DNA of 16,465 nt from CAYWJA01 sp964458485 (GTDB lineage: Bacteria > Patescibacteriota > Gracilibacteria > UM-FILTER-43-11): assembly GCA_964458485.1 (NCBI GenBank), contig CAYWJA010000035.1, positions 1-16,465 of the forward strand. The letters run 5' to 3'. The notes beneath the pieces were generated by a model. It was not told the DNA's origin and did no database searches. It saw nothing but the letters and a program-made list of their open reading frames with translations. Numbering within the stretch: position 1 is the stretch's first letter; each line of letters begins with the position of its first letter. Shown in pieces: positions 1-5,925 of this stretch. The position numbers and the translations under genes are program-made.

Positions 1-368
1 TCAGGATAAGATGAGAGAGGCCCACAATATAATGCATTTTCTATATCATCAGTATCTACGTATTCTGCGATCTTATCGCCAGGCTCACCCAAAAAACCAG
101 CTAAATCACATTCATAAGCAATAAATTTTCCTATTAACTCCATTAACTCTGCCATTTTATCTTTCATACACACAAAAGATTGTTCATCTTCTTCAAATCC
201 ATCAATAAATTTATTTGCTTCTGCAGAAACAGATTGAAAATCTTTTAATGGTGCCTGAAGTATAGCAGCCTCCGCAGCTCGTGCATCTGATACTTGATCT
301 TCAGCAGGTGGGTTATCAGCACTTACAACATTTTCTTCAGGTGTTTTTGGATCATCGATTTCCCCCAT
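1..368 (-). CDS. Acidic protein of unknown function, C-terminus cut by window edge
   Basis: An open frame runs on the minus strand from an ATG at 368-366 to the left edge without a stop, giving at least 122 residues. The protein starts MGEIDDPKTPEENVVSADN and is rich in Asp, Glu and Ala. Its first 35 residues look disordered, and the rest looks helical. I see no signal peptide, membrane segment or motif that I recognise. There is no Shine-Dalgarno sequence before the ATG. The gene follows recQ on the same strand with a 64-nt gap that contains its own consensus promoter (403-430), so it is probably transcribed independently. It is real because the frame is long, starts right after a promoter and has protein-like composition; function unknown. 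Confidence 0.75.
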   Translation of the reverse strand, partial: MGEIDDPKTPEENVVSADNPPAEDQVSDARAAEAAILQAPLKDFQSVSAEANKFIDGFEEDEQSFVCMKDKMAELMELIGKFIAYECDLAGFLGEPGDKIAEYVDTDDIENALYCGPLSSYP

Positions 369-402
369 AATAATAAGGTTATGTAATTAAAATTAGGCTA
401 TA

Positions 403-430
403 ATTATACATATAATTTTATTATTGTCAA
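403..430 (-). promoter_or_regulatory. Sigma70-type promoter for the 1-368 gene
   Basis: On the minus strand TTGACA (430-425) is followed after 16 nt by TATAAT (408-403). Transcription would start near 396, about 28 nt before the ATG at 368. The -35 box begins 3 nt past the recQ stop codon. Confidence 0.75.
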
Positions 431-432
431 TC

Positions 433-1926
433 TCATCCTACCTCAACCCTCTCATCCATCATATCAATTAGCATTTGCTGACTTGGTTCATCAGCTTGTG
501 CATATCTTAATATTTGTCCTAATGTTGCCTCTAGAATTAACCCTTTAGATTCTGCAGCCTCGGCAATTGCTTGTTCAGTCTCAGATTCTTCAGGAAAAGG
601 CAGAAGTAACATCCATGGCTCAATCACTCTAATTACTCCATATCGTTTTAAAAATTCAATTGCTGCATTTACTTTAGTTGAATTATCTTGAGTCATTATA
701 CCTCCTCTTTTATAGTGGAATGTGTTGTAAATTAGTGGCATATGACAATGAAAAAAAGGCCCTTTTTTCTTTGTACGTGGATTATTTTTTTGTCTTTGCA
801 ACCTATTGTATACCTTTCTTACAAATCCTACATCAGGAGTTTGTTGATCTAAAAAGTATCTTTGTATATTAAGATCTTCCTGACGATAGAATAATGCACA
901 ATGTGCTTCCTCACCATCTCTGCCAGCTCGTCCACTTTCATGTAAATATGATTGAATATTCCCAGGTATGCTAAAGTGAATAACTAAACGGACATCTTGC
1001 TTATCCACACCCATACCAAATGCCTTTGTTGCTACTAATATACGTCGTCCGTTATTCATAAAATTTCTCTCTACATCTCTGCGAAGAGTGCCAACCATTT
1101 GTCCATGATAGAAAGTTGTAGGAAGGCCCATCTTGTCCCGTAAAAATAAATAAAGATCATCACCTTCTCTAATAGTTGAGCAATAAATAATTACAGCATC
1201 ATCTTCATTTGGCGCATGGGCTTTTATTAAAGACAAAACTTCCCCCTTCTTTTTATCGACTGAATCTAGTTGGTGTACGCTATAATTTAAATTTGGCCTA
1301 AAAATATTAGCTCGATATTCAAATGCCTCTTCCTCCATTTCTAAATGTTCCATAACATCCTCAGTAACCATCCTAGATGCAGTTGCTGTAAAAGCCAGTG
1401 TTTGATCTATTTGTCTGTATTTTGCAAATTTACCAATCTCTAAATAAGATGGCCGGAAATCATATCCCCACTCACTAATACAATGTGCTTCATCAACAAC
1501 AATACGGGCGAAATTAAAACCTCGGGTACGATCAAGAAAAGCCCTATTTTTTAATCTTTCAGGCGATACATACATTAAGGGTGTGTCTCCATTAATTAAT
1601 CTATCTAATGACACAACATCATCTCCTTCACGTTGGTTTGAGTGAATACAGGTAGCAGGGATACCTAATTTCTGCAGAGATGCAACTTGATTACGCATTA
1701 ATGCAATTAATGGTGAGATTACAAGTGTTGGCTTTTCTGATATTACCGCTGGCAACTGGTAGCAAAGAGATTTGCCATGGCCTGTTGGCATTACCGCAAA
1801 AACATCCCTGCCAGTTAAAACAGCTTCAATAATTTCTCTTTGCCCTTCCCTGAAATTTTCTAGACCAAAAGTATCATGCAAAACTTGATCGATTTTATGA
1901 GTTTTATTACTCACGGTAGAGGGCAT
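433..1926 (-). CDS. recQ: RecQ-family ATP-dependent DNA helicase, short form
   Basis: A 3'-5' superfamily 2 DNA helicase of 497 residues. Seen in the sequence: Walker A MPTGHGKSLCYQ (46-57), DEAH box VVDEAHCISEWGYDFRP (143-159) with the RecQ aromatic-rich loop after it, motif III LAFTATA (177-183), motif IV IIYCS (246-250), motif V ILVATKAFGMGVDK (296-309) and motif VI SGRAGRDG (331-338). Family RecQ proteins of about 600 residues carry a four-Cys zinc module, a winged-helix RQC and often an HRDC domain. Here the zinc cysteines are not present as a set, the winged helix is at best partial (about 417-440) and HRDC is absent, so it resembles the short RecS-like form. It starts at 1926 just downstream of its promoter (1945-1973) with a UTR of roughly a dozen bases and no Shine-Dalgarno. 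Probably DNA repair or recombination; specificity is not predictable. Confidence 0.93.
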   Translation of the reverse strand: MPSTVSNKTHKIDQVLHDTFGLENFREGQREIIEAVLTGRDVFAVMPTGHGKSLCYQLPAVISEKPTLVISPLIALMRNQVASLQKLGIPATCIHSNQREGDDVVSLDRLINGDTPLMYVSPERLKNRAFLDRTRGFNFARIVVDEAHCISEWGYDFRPSYLEIGKFAKYRQIDQTLAFTATASRMVTEDVMEHLEMEEEAFEYRANIFRPNLNYSVHQLDSVDKKKGEVLSLIKAHAPNEDDAVIIYCSTIREGDDLYLFLRDKMGLPTTFYHGQMVGTLRRDVERNFMNNGRRILVATKAFGMGVDKQDVRLVIHFSIPGNIQSYLHESGRAGRDGEEAHCALFYRQEDLNIQRYFLDQQTPDVGFVRKVYNRLQRQKNNPRTKKKGPFFHCHMPLIYNTFHYKRGGIMTQDNSTKVNAAIEFLKRYGVIRVIEPWMLLLPFPEESETEQAIAEAAESKGLILEATLGQILRYAQADEPSQQMLIDMMDERVEVG

Positions 1927-1944
1927 TATATTTTAAGGCAGATA

Positions 1945-1973
1945 ATTTTACAGTAATTTGGACTAAACGTCAA
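1945..1973 (-). promoter_or_regulatory. Promoter of recQ
   Basis: On the minus strand TTGACG (1973-1968), 17-nt spacer, TAAAAT (1950-1945). The predicted start near 1938 leaves only about 12 nt before the ATG, so the mRNA is almost leaderless. Confidence 0.65.
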
Positions 1974-2010
1974 GTAGGAAGAGGATTATTGGAAATAAAA
2001 AGTAGTTTTA

Positions 2011-2039
2011 TTGACATTATAATATAAGAATGGTATAAA
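2011..2039 (+). promoter_or_regulatory. Strong promoter of the 2367 gene and its leader
   Basis: TTGACA (2011-2016), 17-nt spacer, TATAAA (2034-2039). Transcription would begin near 2046, giving a 5' UTR of about 320 nt before the chosen ATG at 2367. It is divergent from the recQ promoter. Confidence 0.7.
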
Positions 2040-2077
2040 ATTAATCTTATTGTTCTTTTATAGCGCAGTTTTTTATT

Positions 2078-2165
2078 TAATAGGGAGTCGCTTGTCCTTT
2101 CAGGATGAGATGTTCGCAAACAATGTCGATCATCTTGATGGAGAGGATAACCCCCCTCCCTATTA
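2078..2165 (+). promoter_or_regulatory. Structured leader RNA, closed by a 10-bp stem
   Basis: The gap between recQ and the 2367 gene holds a long leader. Its 5' part is closed by a perfect 10-bp pairing of TAATAGGGAG (2078-2087) with CTCCCTATTA (2156-2165). Inside are a hairpin TCCT/AGGA (2095-2105) and TGTT/AACA (2111-2122), the latter within a possible GATGA/TCATC pairing (2104-2108 with 2130-2134). Further 3', GCAACC/GGTTGC (2275-2280 with 2295-2300) can pair. I do not recognise a known riboswitch. Pairings were found by eye, without energy calculation. Confidence 0.5.
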
Positions 2166-2328
2166 GGTTGATCATGTATATTTCATTGCCTGTGTAAAAT
2201 GCTGGCAGAAAGAAGAGAGAATGGAGAATGTGAAAGGGTATGTGTGGGCGTTAACCGTCCGCGTATGTATCAGGGCAACCAGACTCGCAATGTGGGTTGC
2301 ACCGAAATCTTCAACAAAGGCTTTGCTC

Positions 2329-2348
2329 TTCTTCATGCGCATGAAGAA
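2329..2348. repeat. Perfect 20-bp palindrome just before the RBS
   Basis: TTCTTCATGC is followed directly by its reverse complement GCATGAAGAA. The palindrome ends 4 nt before the AAAAGGAG ribosome binding site (2353-2360) of the gene at 2367. It could be an operator for a dimeric regulator or, in RNA, a hairpin next to the RBS. Confidence 0.6.
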
Positions 2349-2366
2349 CAGGAAAAGGAGAAGCGC

Positions 2367-2852
2367 ATGAGGAAGTCAGTAGCATGGGCATTGCCCTCAG
2401 TCATGTCTGTAGTCGTGCTGGGCATTGCATATATGCTTGGTGTGGCATGCATAAACAAGACAGCAATTGAGGCTTCAGGCGAAGTCCACTCCGATGTATT
2501 GGAGAGGACGATGGAGGAAGTTAAGCCATACATTTTGCCAATAAAATGGACAGTCTATGATCGTTTGTGGCGAAAGGCAAGTAACACAAAAACGCCAAAT
2601 AAAGCGCAAACCGACATGTATAAAACTATCCTCATCAGCATCTTTGCAGATCTTGTTAAGAAGAATCCTCCCCTTTCCAAAAAAATAAGGAGAAGGCTGG
2701 AGGGTCTTGTGGCACTAGAATCACAACTGCTCAAGATTGCTCCGCAACAACAAGGAGAAATTACCTGGAGCTTCATCAGGGCGTTCAAGCGGCGCTCAGC
2801 AATCAACAGCGCCAAGGCCTCCTACTTCGCCAAGTACCACCCGGTGGAGTGA
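2367..2852 (+). CDS. Small N-terminally anchored membrane protein, unknown function
   Basis: Encodes 161 residues beginning MRKSVAWALPSVMSVVVL. The frame is open back to an ATG at 2199, but I choose 2367 because it has the clear ribosome binding site AAAAGGAG (2353-2360) 6 nt upstream and begins directly with a membrane segment (about residues 5-30, positive end first, so an N-in anchor or uncleaved signal). The remainder is a basic, helical domain without motifs that I recognise. GC content is about 40-53% per 60-nt line against 25-37% in sampled neighbours, and a Shine-Dalgarno is present where most neighbours have none. With its promoter, structured leader and terminator it forms a self-contained unit. 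It shares this design, but not visible sequence similarity, with the gene at 8394. It may be acquired DNA or a highly expressed lineage-specific protein. Confidence 0.7.
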   Translation: MRKSVAWALPSVMSVVVLGIAYMLGVACINKTAIEASGEVHSDVLERTMEEVKPYILPIKWTVYDRLWRKASNTKTPNKAQTDMYKTILISIFADLVKKNPPLSKKIRRRLEGLVALESQLLKIAPQQQGEITWSFIRAFKRRSAINSAKASYFAKYHPVE

Positions 2853-2882
2853 ACATGATCATCCTCAGTACGAGGGGGGAAG

Positions 2883-2917
2883 GCCGGTTCGTCGCGCAAG
2901 CTTCGGACCGGCTTTTT
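2883..2917 (+). terminator. Rho-independent terminator after the 2367 gene
   Basis: GCCGGT (2883-2888) pairs with ACCGGC (2907-2912), followed by TTTTT (2913-2917), 31 nt after the stop codon at 2852. Confidence 0.75.
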
Positions 2918-2969
2918 CCATATAAAAATAATTTTTGTTTACAAATTTAATATCATCAAAAAACTTGCA

Positions 2970-2989
2970 AAAAAACACTGAGCAGGATG
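2970..2989 (-). repeat. Degenerate copy of the tRNA-Asp 3' end and trailer (att-like)
   Basis: This 20-nt stretch matches 4111-4130, the 3' acceptor end plus T-rich trailer of tRNA-Asp, at 18 of 20 positions and in the same orientation. The two copies flank the fic gene. This is the arrangement left when an element integrates into the 3' end of a tRNA gene. No integrase is visible, so an old or trimmed insertion is likely. Confidence 0.55.
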
Positions 2990-3007
2990 AATGGACATTA
3001 AAGGTAT

Positions 3008-4066
3008 TTACAAAAAATAATTATTCACAGCAAATTCGTATTGTTTGATAAACAGTTCTTTAAAGTAATTTATAGAATGTTGTTCATAAAAAATAATTAT
3101 TGCTTTTTTATAATCAACTTCATCTACGCTTCGGTAAGATAGTGGACAATAGTTGTGTGCCATTAAAATCGCATTTCCTACTAAGCGGGATGTTCTCTTA
3201 TTGCCATCTTCAAATGGCTGAATATATGCGATAAGCGCTACCGCTATCAATGCCTTGATAAATGGATTTTCTAAATTATTTATCTGATTGCATAGGTCGC
3301 CCATTGCCTGTTTGATCTGAAAGATGTTGTCGATTGGCTTATAGGCTGTTCCAATAATACCAACTGCTCTCTTTCTTAATCCTTTTTCTATTCCAAGATC
3401 TTTTGAAATAAGACTGTGGATTTCTTCAATTTTTGAAATTGATATTTTTTTAAAATATTCTGGCTTTTCCCAAATGTAATCAAGTGCTGTTTTATGATTT
3501 AAAATCATAACTGCTTCACTGTGTGTTTTACCTTTTGCTTCAATATGCTGCTTTATAAGCCGTTCTGTATCTAAAAGTGTATAAGTATTGCCTTCAATCT
3601 GTGAAGATTTCCAGGAAAATTCAATCGTTATCCTTTCAAGCTCTCTTTTTATTTGGTTTGCAGAATGAGCATTGAATCTCATTTGAAATTCTCGCGTTAA
3701 ATCCTGTATTGATGAAAGCTGTAATGTGCTAACAATTTCATCTAATTTTAAATCTTTACTTAAATCTAATTTTGTCTCTTGGATAGTCCTGCTATCCGGA
3801 GCTTCATTAAAATAACTATTTACATTGAAGGATTTTGTTAATGGGCTTGCTTTTGATTCATAAATTACGCCACGTCCTTTACCTGATTTTTTAATAAAAC
3901 CTTTTGTAAGCAACGTATTTAAATCACGAATAATTGTAATCCGTGAGGTTTGATCAAGTTGATTTATAATTTTTTCTAAAATTTCATGATTACTAGCTTT
4001 TTCAAGCTGATCAATTACCTGTAAAATAAGTTTTTGCCTATTGGTTAATATATTAAATTGTTTCAT
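3008..4066 (-). CDS. Winged-helix Fic-domain protein with Gln in place of the catalytic His
   Basis: Fic enzymes usually transfer AMP from ATP to target side chains. This 352-residue protein has an N-terminal winged helix (about 7-70, DeoR/MarR-like, ending in a GKGRGVIYES wing) and a Fic domain (about 140-330). The Fic core reads IQPFEDGNKRTSR (282-294): the P-loop FEDGN and Arg are intact, but the position that is His in HPFxDGNxR is Gln283. An inhibitory helix of the S-x-x-x-E-G type is seen at S154-E158-G159, the class II arrangement. The missing His suggests altered or no AMP transfer; some wHTH-Fic proteins may act as regulators. The gene is alone, with no separate antitoxin, lies downstream of tRNA-Asp on the same strand and is flanked by att-like repeats. 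Its promoter carries a palindrome suited to autoregulation. There is no Shine-Dalgarno before the ATG. Confidence 0.9.
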   Translation of the reverse strand: MKQFNILTNRQKLILQVIDQLEKASNHEILEKIINQLDQTSRITIIRDLNTLLTKGFIKKSGKGRGVIYESKASPLTKSFNVNSYFNEAPDSRTIQETKLDLSKDLKLDEIVSTLQLSSIQDLTREFQMRFNAHSANQIKRELERITIEFSWKSSQIEGNTYTLLDTERLIKQHIEAKGKTHSEAVMILNHKTALDYIWEKPEYFKKISISKIEEIHSLISKDLGIEKGLRKRAVGIIGTAYKPIDNIFQIKQAMGDLCNQINNLENPFIKALIAVALIAYIQPFEDGNKRTSRLVGNAILMAHNYCPLSYRSVDEVDYKKAIIIFYEQHSINYFKELFIKQYEFAVNNYFL

Positions 4067-4106
4067 TTTATAATTTTATTGTATCATTTTGAAACAATTA
4101 ATGCAA
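4056..4106 (-). promoter_or_regulatory. fic promoter overlaid by a candidate operator
   Basis: On the minus strand TTGCAT (4106-4101), 17-nt spacer, TACAAT (4083-4078). A palindrome ATTGTATCA-TTT-TGAAACAAT (4078-4098; 9-bp arms, one mismatch) covers the -10 box and most of the spacer. A further half site AATTGTTTCA (4056-4065) lies on the start codon and forms a perfect 10-bp inverted repeat with 4090-4099. This fits autorepression by the winged helix of the Fic protein. Confidence 0.6.
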
Positions 4107-4111
4107 TGCTA

Positions 4112-4210
4112 AAAAATACTGAGCGGGATGGACGGGACTCGAACCCGCGACCTCCGCCGTGACAGGGCGGCGTTCTAACCAACTGAACTACCACCCCACT
4201 CAGTATTTTT
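4112..4210. repeat. 12-bp inverted repeat bracketing tRNA-Asp
   Basis: AAAAATACTGAG (4112-4123) and CTCAGTATTTTT (4199-4210) are perfect reverse complements and lie one base outside the acceptor stem on each side. In the precursor they would extend the acceptor stem by 12 bp after a single C/A mismatch, and the 3' strand ends in a T run, so the pair could serve in processing or termination. Confidence 0.8.
4124..4197 (-). tRNA. tRNA-Asp (anticodon GTC)
   Basis: On the minus strand the acceptor stem GGGGTGG pairs with CCATCCC (one G-U), the D arm is GTTC/GAAC, the anticodon stem CCGCC/GGCGG encloses CTGTCAC with anticodon GTC (plus-strand 4161-4163), and the T arm GCGGG-TTCGAGT-CCCGT follows. 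The discriminator is G, as expected for tRNA-Asp. CCA is not encoded. Confidence 0.97.
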
Positions 4211-4221
4211 AATGCTTGGTT

Positions 4222-4250
4222 ATTTTAGCTAATGGTCTGAAGTTTGTAAA
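4222..4250 (-). promoter_or_regulatory. Promoter of tRNA-Asp
   Basis: On the minus strand TTTACA (4250-4245), 17-nt spacer, TAAAAT (4227-4222), 24 nt upstream of the tRNA 5' end. The predicted start near 4215 would include the leader strand of the 12-bp inverted repeat. Confidence 0.65.
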
Positions 4251-4281
4251 CAAAATTTTTAAATTATGATTAGATTGCATA

Positions 4282-4290
4282 TGATATAAT
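4282..4290 (+). promoter_or_regulatory. Extended -10 promoter of the 4320-5500 pair
   Basis: TGATATAAT is a TGn-extended consensus -10 box 29 nt before the ATG at 4320. No good -35 box is seen, which is usual for the extended type. The 5' UTR would be about 23 nt with no Shine-Dalgarno. Confidence 0.55.
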
Positions 4291-4319
4291 TAGAATAAAT
4301 ATAAATAACCAAAATAAAT

Positions 4320-4700
4320 ATGGAACTATCAATTTTTGTAGCAAAAATATTTGCCATTTATTTTCTCGTAACAGGAATCGGTGTACTCAGCGGTAAAATG
4401 AATGTTTATAAAATGCTGAAAAGCTTTGAAGATTCACCTGCACTCACTTTTGTTACAGGCTTATTTTTACTTATTATCGGCGCACTTTTGGTACAACATC
4501 ACAATATTTGGTCAGGATCATGGTGGGTTGTACTTATTACCCTTCTTGGATGGGGAACTTTGCTTAAGGGGTGTATTATGATGGCCTACCCTCAATTTCT
4601 TTTTCAATTTAAAGGATTCTATAAGAATTTACATCCTGCATTGGGCGCTGTGGGTATCGTGATAGGTTTGGTGCTTGGTTATTTTCTTTTTATGGCCTAA
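4320..4700 (+). CDS. Small integral membrane protein with four predicted helices
   Basis: A 126-residue hydrophobic protein. Four membrane segments can be read at about residues 5-25, 42-60, 66-86 and 104-125, with short loops and a Trp-rich stretch (GSWWVVLITLLGWG) opening the third. I do not recognise a family with confidence; small four-helix proteins of this sort are common in Patescibacteria and often unannotated. The start at 4320 sits 30 nt after an extended -10 box. The stop is 2 nt before the ATG of the acetyltransferase gene at 4703, so the two are certainly cotranscribed and probably translationally coupled. A joint role is possible but nothing in the sequence defines it. Confidence 0.8.
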   Translation: MELSIFVAKIFAIYFLVTGIGVLSGKMNVYKMLKSFEDSPALTFVTGLFLLIIGALLVQHHNIWSGSWWVVLITLLGWGTLLKGCIMMAYPQFLFQFKGFYKNLHPALGAVGIVIGLVLGYFLFMA

Positions 4701-4702
4701 CC

Positions 4703-5500
4703 ATGATCAAAAAATTAACCTCAAAACACAAAAAACAAGTCCTTGATTTCGCCTACAAACGCGAAAGGGAGAATTTGTTTATAATCGGTAGCTTTAAAAA
4801 TTACAAAAATACCTTTAAAGAAAATGATTTTTATGGGTATTTTGAAAAAAATAAATTAATCGGACTTGGGGTAAATTTTAGAAGATATAATAATTATATT
4901 ATTAATGCCAGGAGGAAGAAAATTATAGATAAGTTATTGGATCATGCCATTAAAAATGGAGTAGATATTAAGACTATCGCAGCATTTAAAAGATACGCGC
5001 AGCCTATGGTTGATCGATTAGAAAAAATATATAAAATTAAGCCCAAAAAGCGCCTTAGCTACGAAACAGTTTATACATTAAAACAAAAGGATTTTAATAA
5101 TTTTTCAGAGGGCGGTGAAGGGGTTGCAACCGCAAAAGATGTGGATGAAATTGTAATAATGCATACTGGCAAAAAGCCAGATCAAATTACGTCTCTGGAT
5201 CGTAAAAGAATCAACCATAAGTCAGAATTTATTTTAAGGAAGTACAATAAAATTGTTTCCAAAGGGAATATTCATGGGATTTCTGACAATTATTTTCAGA
5301 TTGGAGGTGTTGGAACGTATCCCAAACGTCGCCGCAAAGGTTATGCCCTTCGGGTTATCAGCTTTTTATGTAAATATCACCTTAATAAAGGCATTAAATA
5401 CGGTCTGCTTTTTACTGCTAACGACAACCTGGCTGCCCAAAAGTTATATAAAAAGATTGGGTTTAAGCCGGTAGATGAGTTTATTATTGCTGATTATTAG
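4703..5500 (+). CDS. GNAT-family N-acetyltransferase
   Basis: A 265-residue protein with a C-terminal GNAT fold. The acetyl-CoA pyrophosphate loop reads GVGTYPKRRRKGYA (202-215), matching the V-x-T-x-P-x-x-R/Q-x-x-G-x-A pattern of motif A. The following motif B region, LLFTANDNLAAQKLYKKIGF (235-254), has the N-x-x-A-x-x-x-Y-x-x-x-G-F signature. Residues 1-130 resemble a degenerate, very basic second GNAT half, as in two-domain acetyltransferases. The protein would be cytoplasmic and acetylate an amine; the substrate cannot be told. It begins 2 nt after the upstream membrane protein gene, without a Shine-Dalgarno, so reinitiation is likely. The alternative frame at 5253-5474 lies wholly inside this gene and is not coding. 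Confidence 0.85.
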   Translation: MIKKLTSKHKKQVLDFAYKRERENLFIIGSFKNYKNTFKENDFYGYFEKNKLIGLGVNFRRYNNYIINARRKKIIDKLLDHAIKNGVDIKTIAAFKRYAQPMVDRLEKIYKIKPKKRLSYETVYTLKQKDFNNFSEGGEGVATAKDVDEIVIMHTGKKPDQITSLDRKRINHKSEFILRKYNKIVSKGNIHGISDNYFQIGGVGTYPKRRRKGYALRVISFLCKYHLNKGIKYGLLFTANDNLAAQKLYKKIGFKPVDEFIIADY

Positions 5501-5561
5501 TTGTCCTTATTTGATATTTCTATGAATACAGCAATGATTAGATGAATGGCTATACTTCTCA

Positions 5562-5745
5562 TTGTCATCCCGGACTTGATCCGGGATCCATATAGTTGAA
5601 TTATGATTATATTACCAATATACTAGTCATCTTATTTACGGATATTGCGAAAATATTCGCATGTTCAGAATATCTGAAAATTAGAAAAAAAGTAGTAATA
5701 TAATTTGCTGATTACTTGGATCCCGGATCAAGTCCGGGATGACAA
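5562..5745. repeat. REPIN/MITE-like foldback element
   Basis: Two perfect 29-bp inverted repeats, 5562-5590 and 5717-5745, are separated by 126 nt. Each arm is itself a hairpin, ATCCCGGA-CTTGA-TCCGGGAT, and is GC-rich in AT-rich surroundings. Just inside, ATTATATTAC pairs with GTAATATAAT, and the centre has a small GCGAA/TTCGC hairpin. Two palindromes in opposite orientation at this spacing fit the REPIN layout moved by RAYT (Y1) transposases. No transposase gene or clear target duplication is seen in the window. Palindromes of this TCATCCCGGA type are, from memory, dispersed in several bacterial lineages. Confidence 0.75.
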
Positions 5746-5875
5746 ACCGTGGAATATCATTTTACTTAAACAAAATACAATATTTAAATTATTTAGAAAT
5801 TAGAATTTGGAATTGGAGCTTGAAATTTAAAAAGGTAAGTATTTGGCATAATTGAGTCTTGCTTAGGGTACGACA
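5746..5875. other. Intergenic remainder, no feature seen
   Basis: AT-rich stretch between the foldback element and the promoter at 5876. It contains degenerate AATTAGAATTTGGAATTGG-like short repeats but no clear inverted arm, gene or RNA. Confidence 0.5.
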
Positions 5876-5904
5876 TTGTTCTTTTATTAAATTTGTGCTA
5901 TAAT
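5876..5904 (+). promoter_or_regulatory. Promoter of the GDPD-like gene
   Basis: TTGTTC (5876-5881), 17-nt spacer, TATAAT (5899-5904). The predicted start near 5911 leaves about 15 nt before the ATG at 5926. An in-frame ATG at 5893 lies inside the promoter and cannot be the start. Confidence 0.7.
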
Positions 5905-5925
5905 AAAAGGATAATATATATTTTT

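Noticed and set aside
2199..2366. 56-residue N-terminal extension of the 2367 protein
   Set aside because: The ATG at 2199 has no RBS, the extension lacks domain features, it overlaps the leader and palindrome, and the ATG at 2367 has a strong RBS followed at once by a membrane segment.
2046..2366. T-box or other named riboswitch in the leader
   Set aside because: I see no T-box motif or other consensus core, and the downstream gene is not metabolic; left as an unnamed structured leader.
3008..4066. Fic toxin-antitoxin pair
   Set aside because: No small antitoxin gene is adjacent on either side; the inhibitory motif is inside the Fic protein itself.
5893..5925. Upstream start of the GDPD-like gene
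   Set aside because: The ATG lies between the -35 and -10 boxes, so it would not be in the mRNA.
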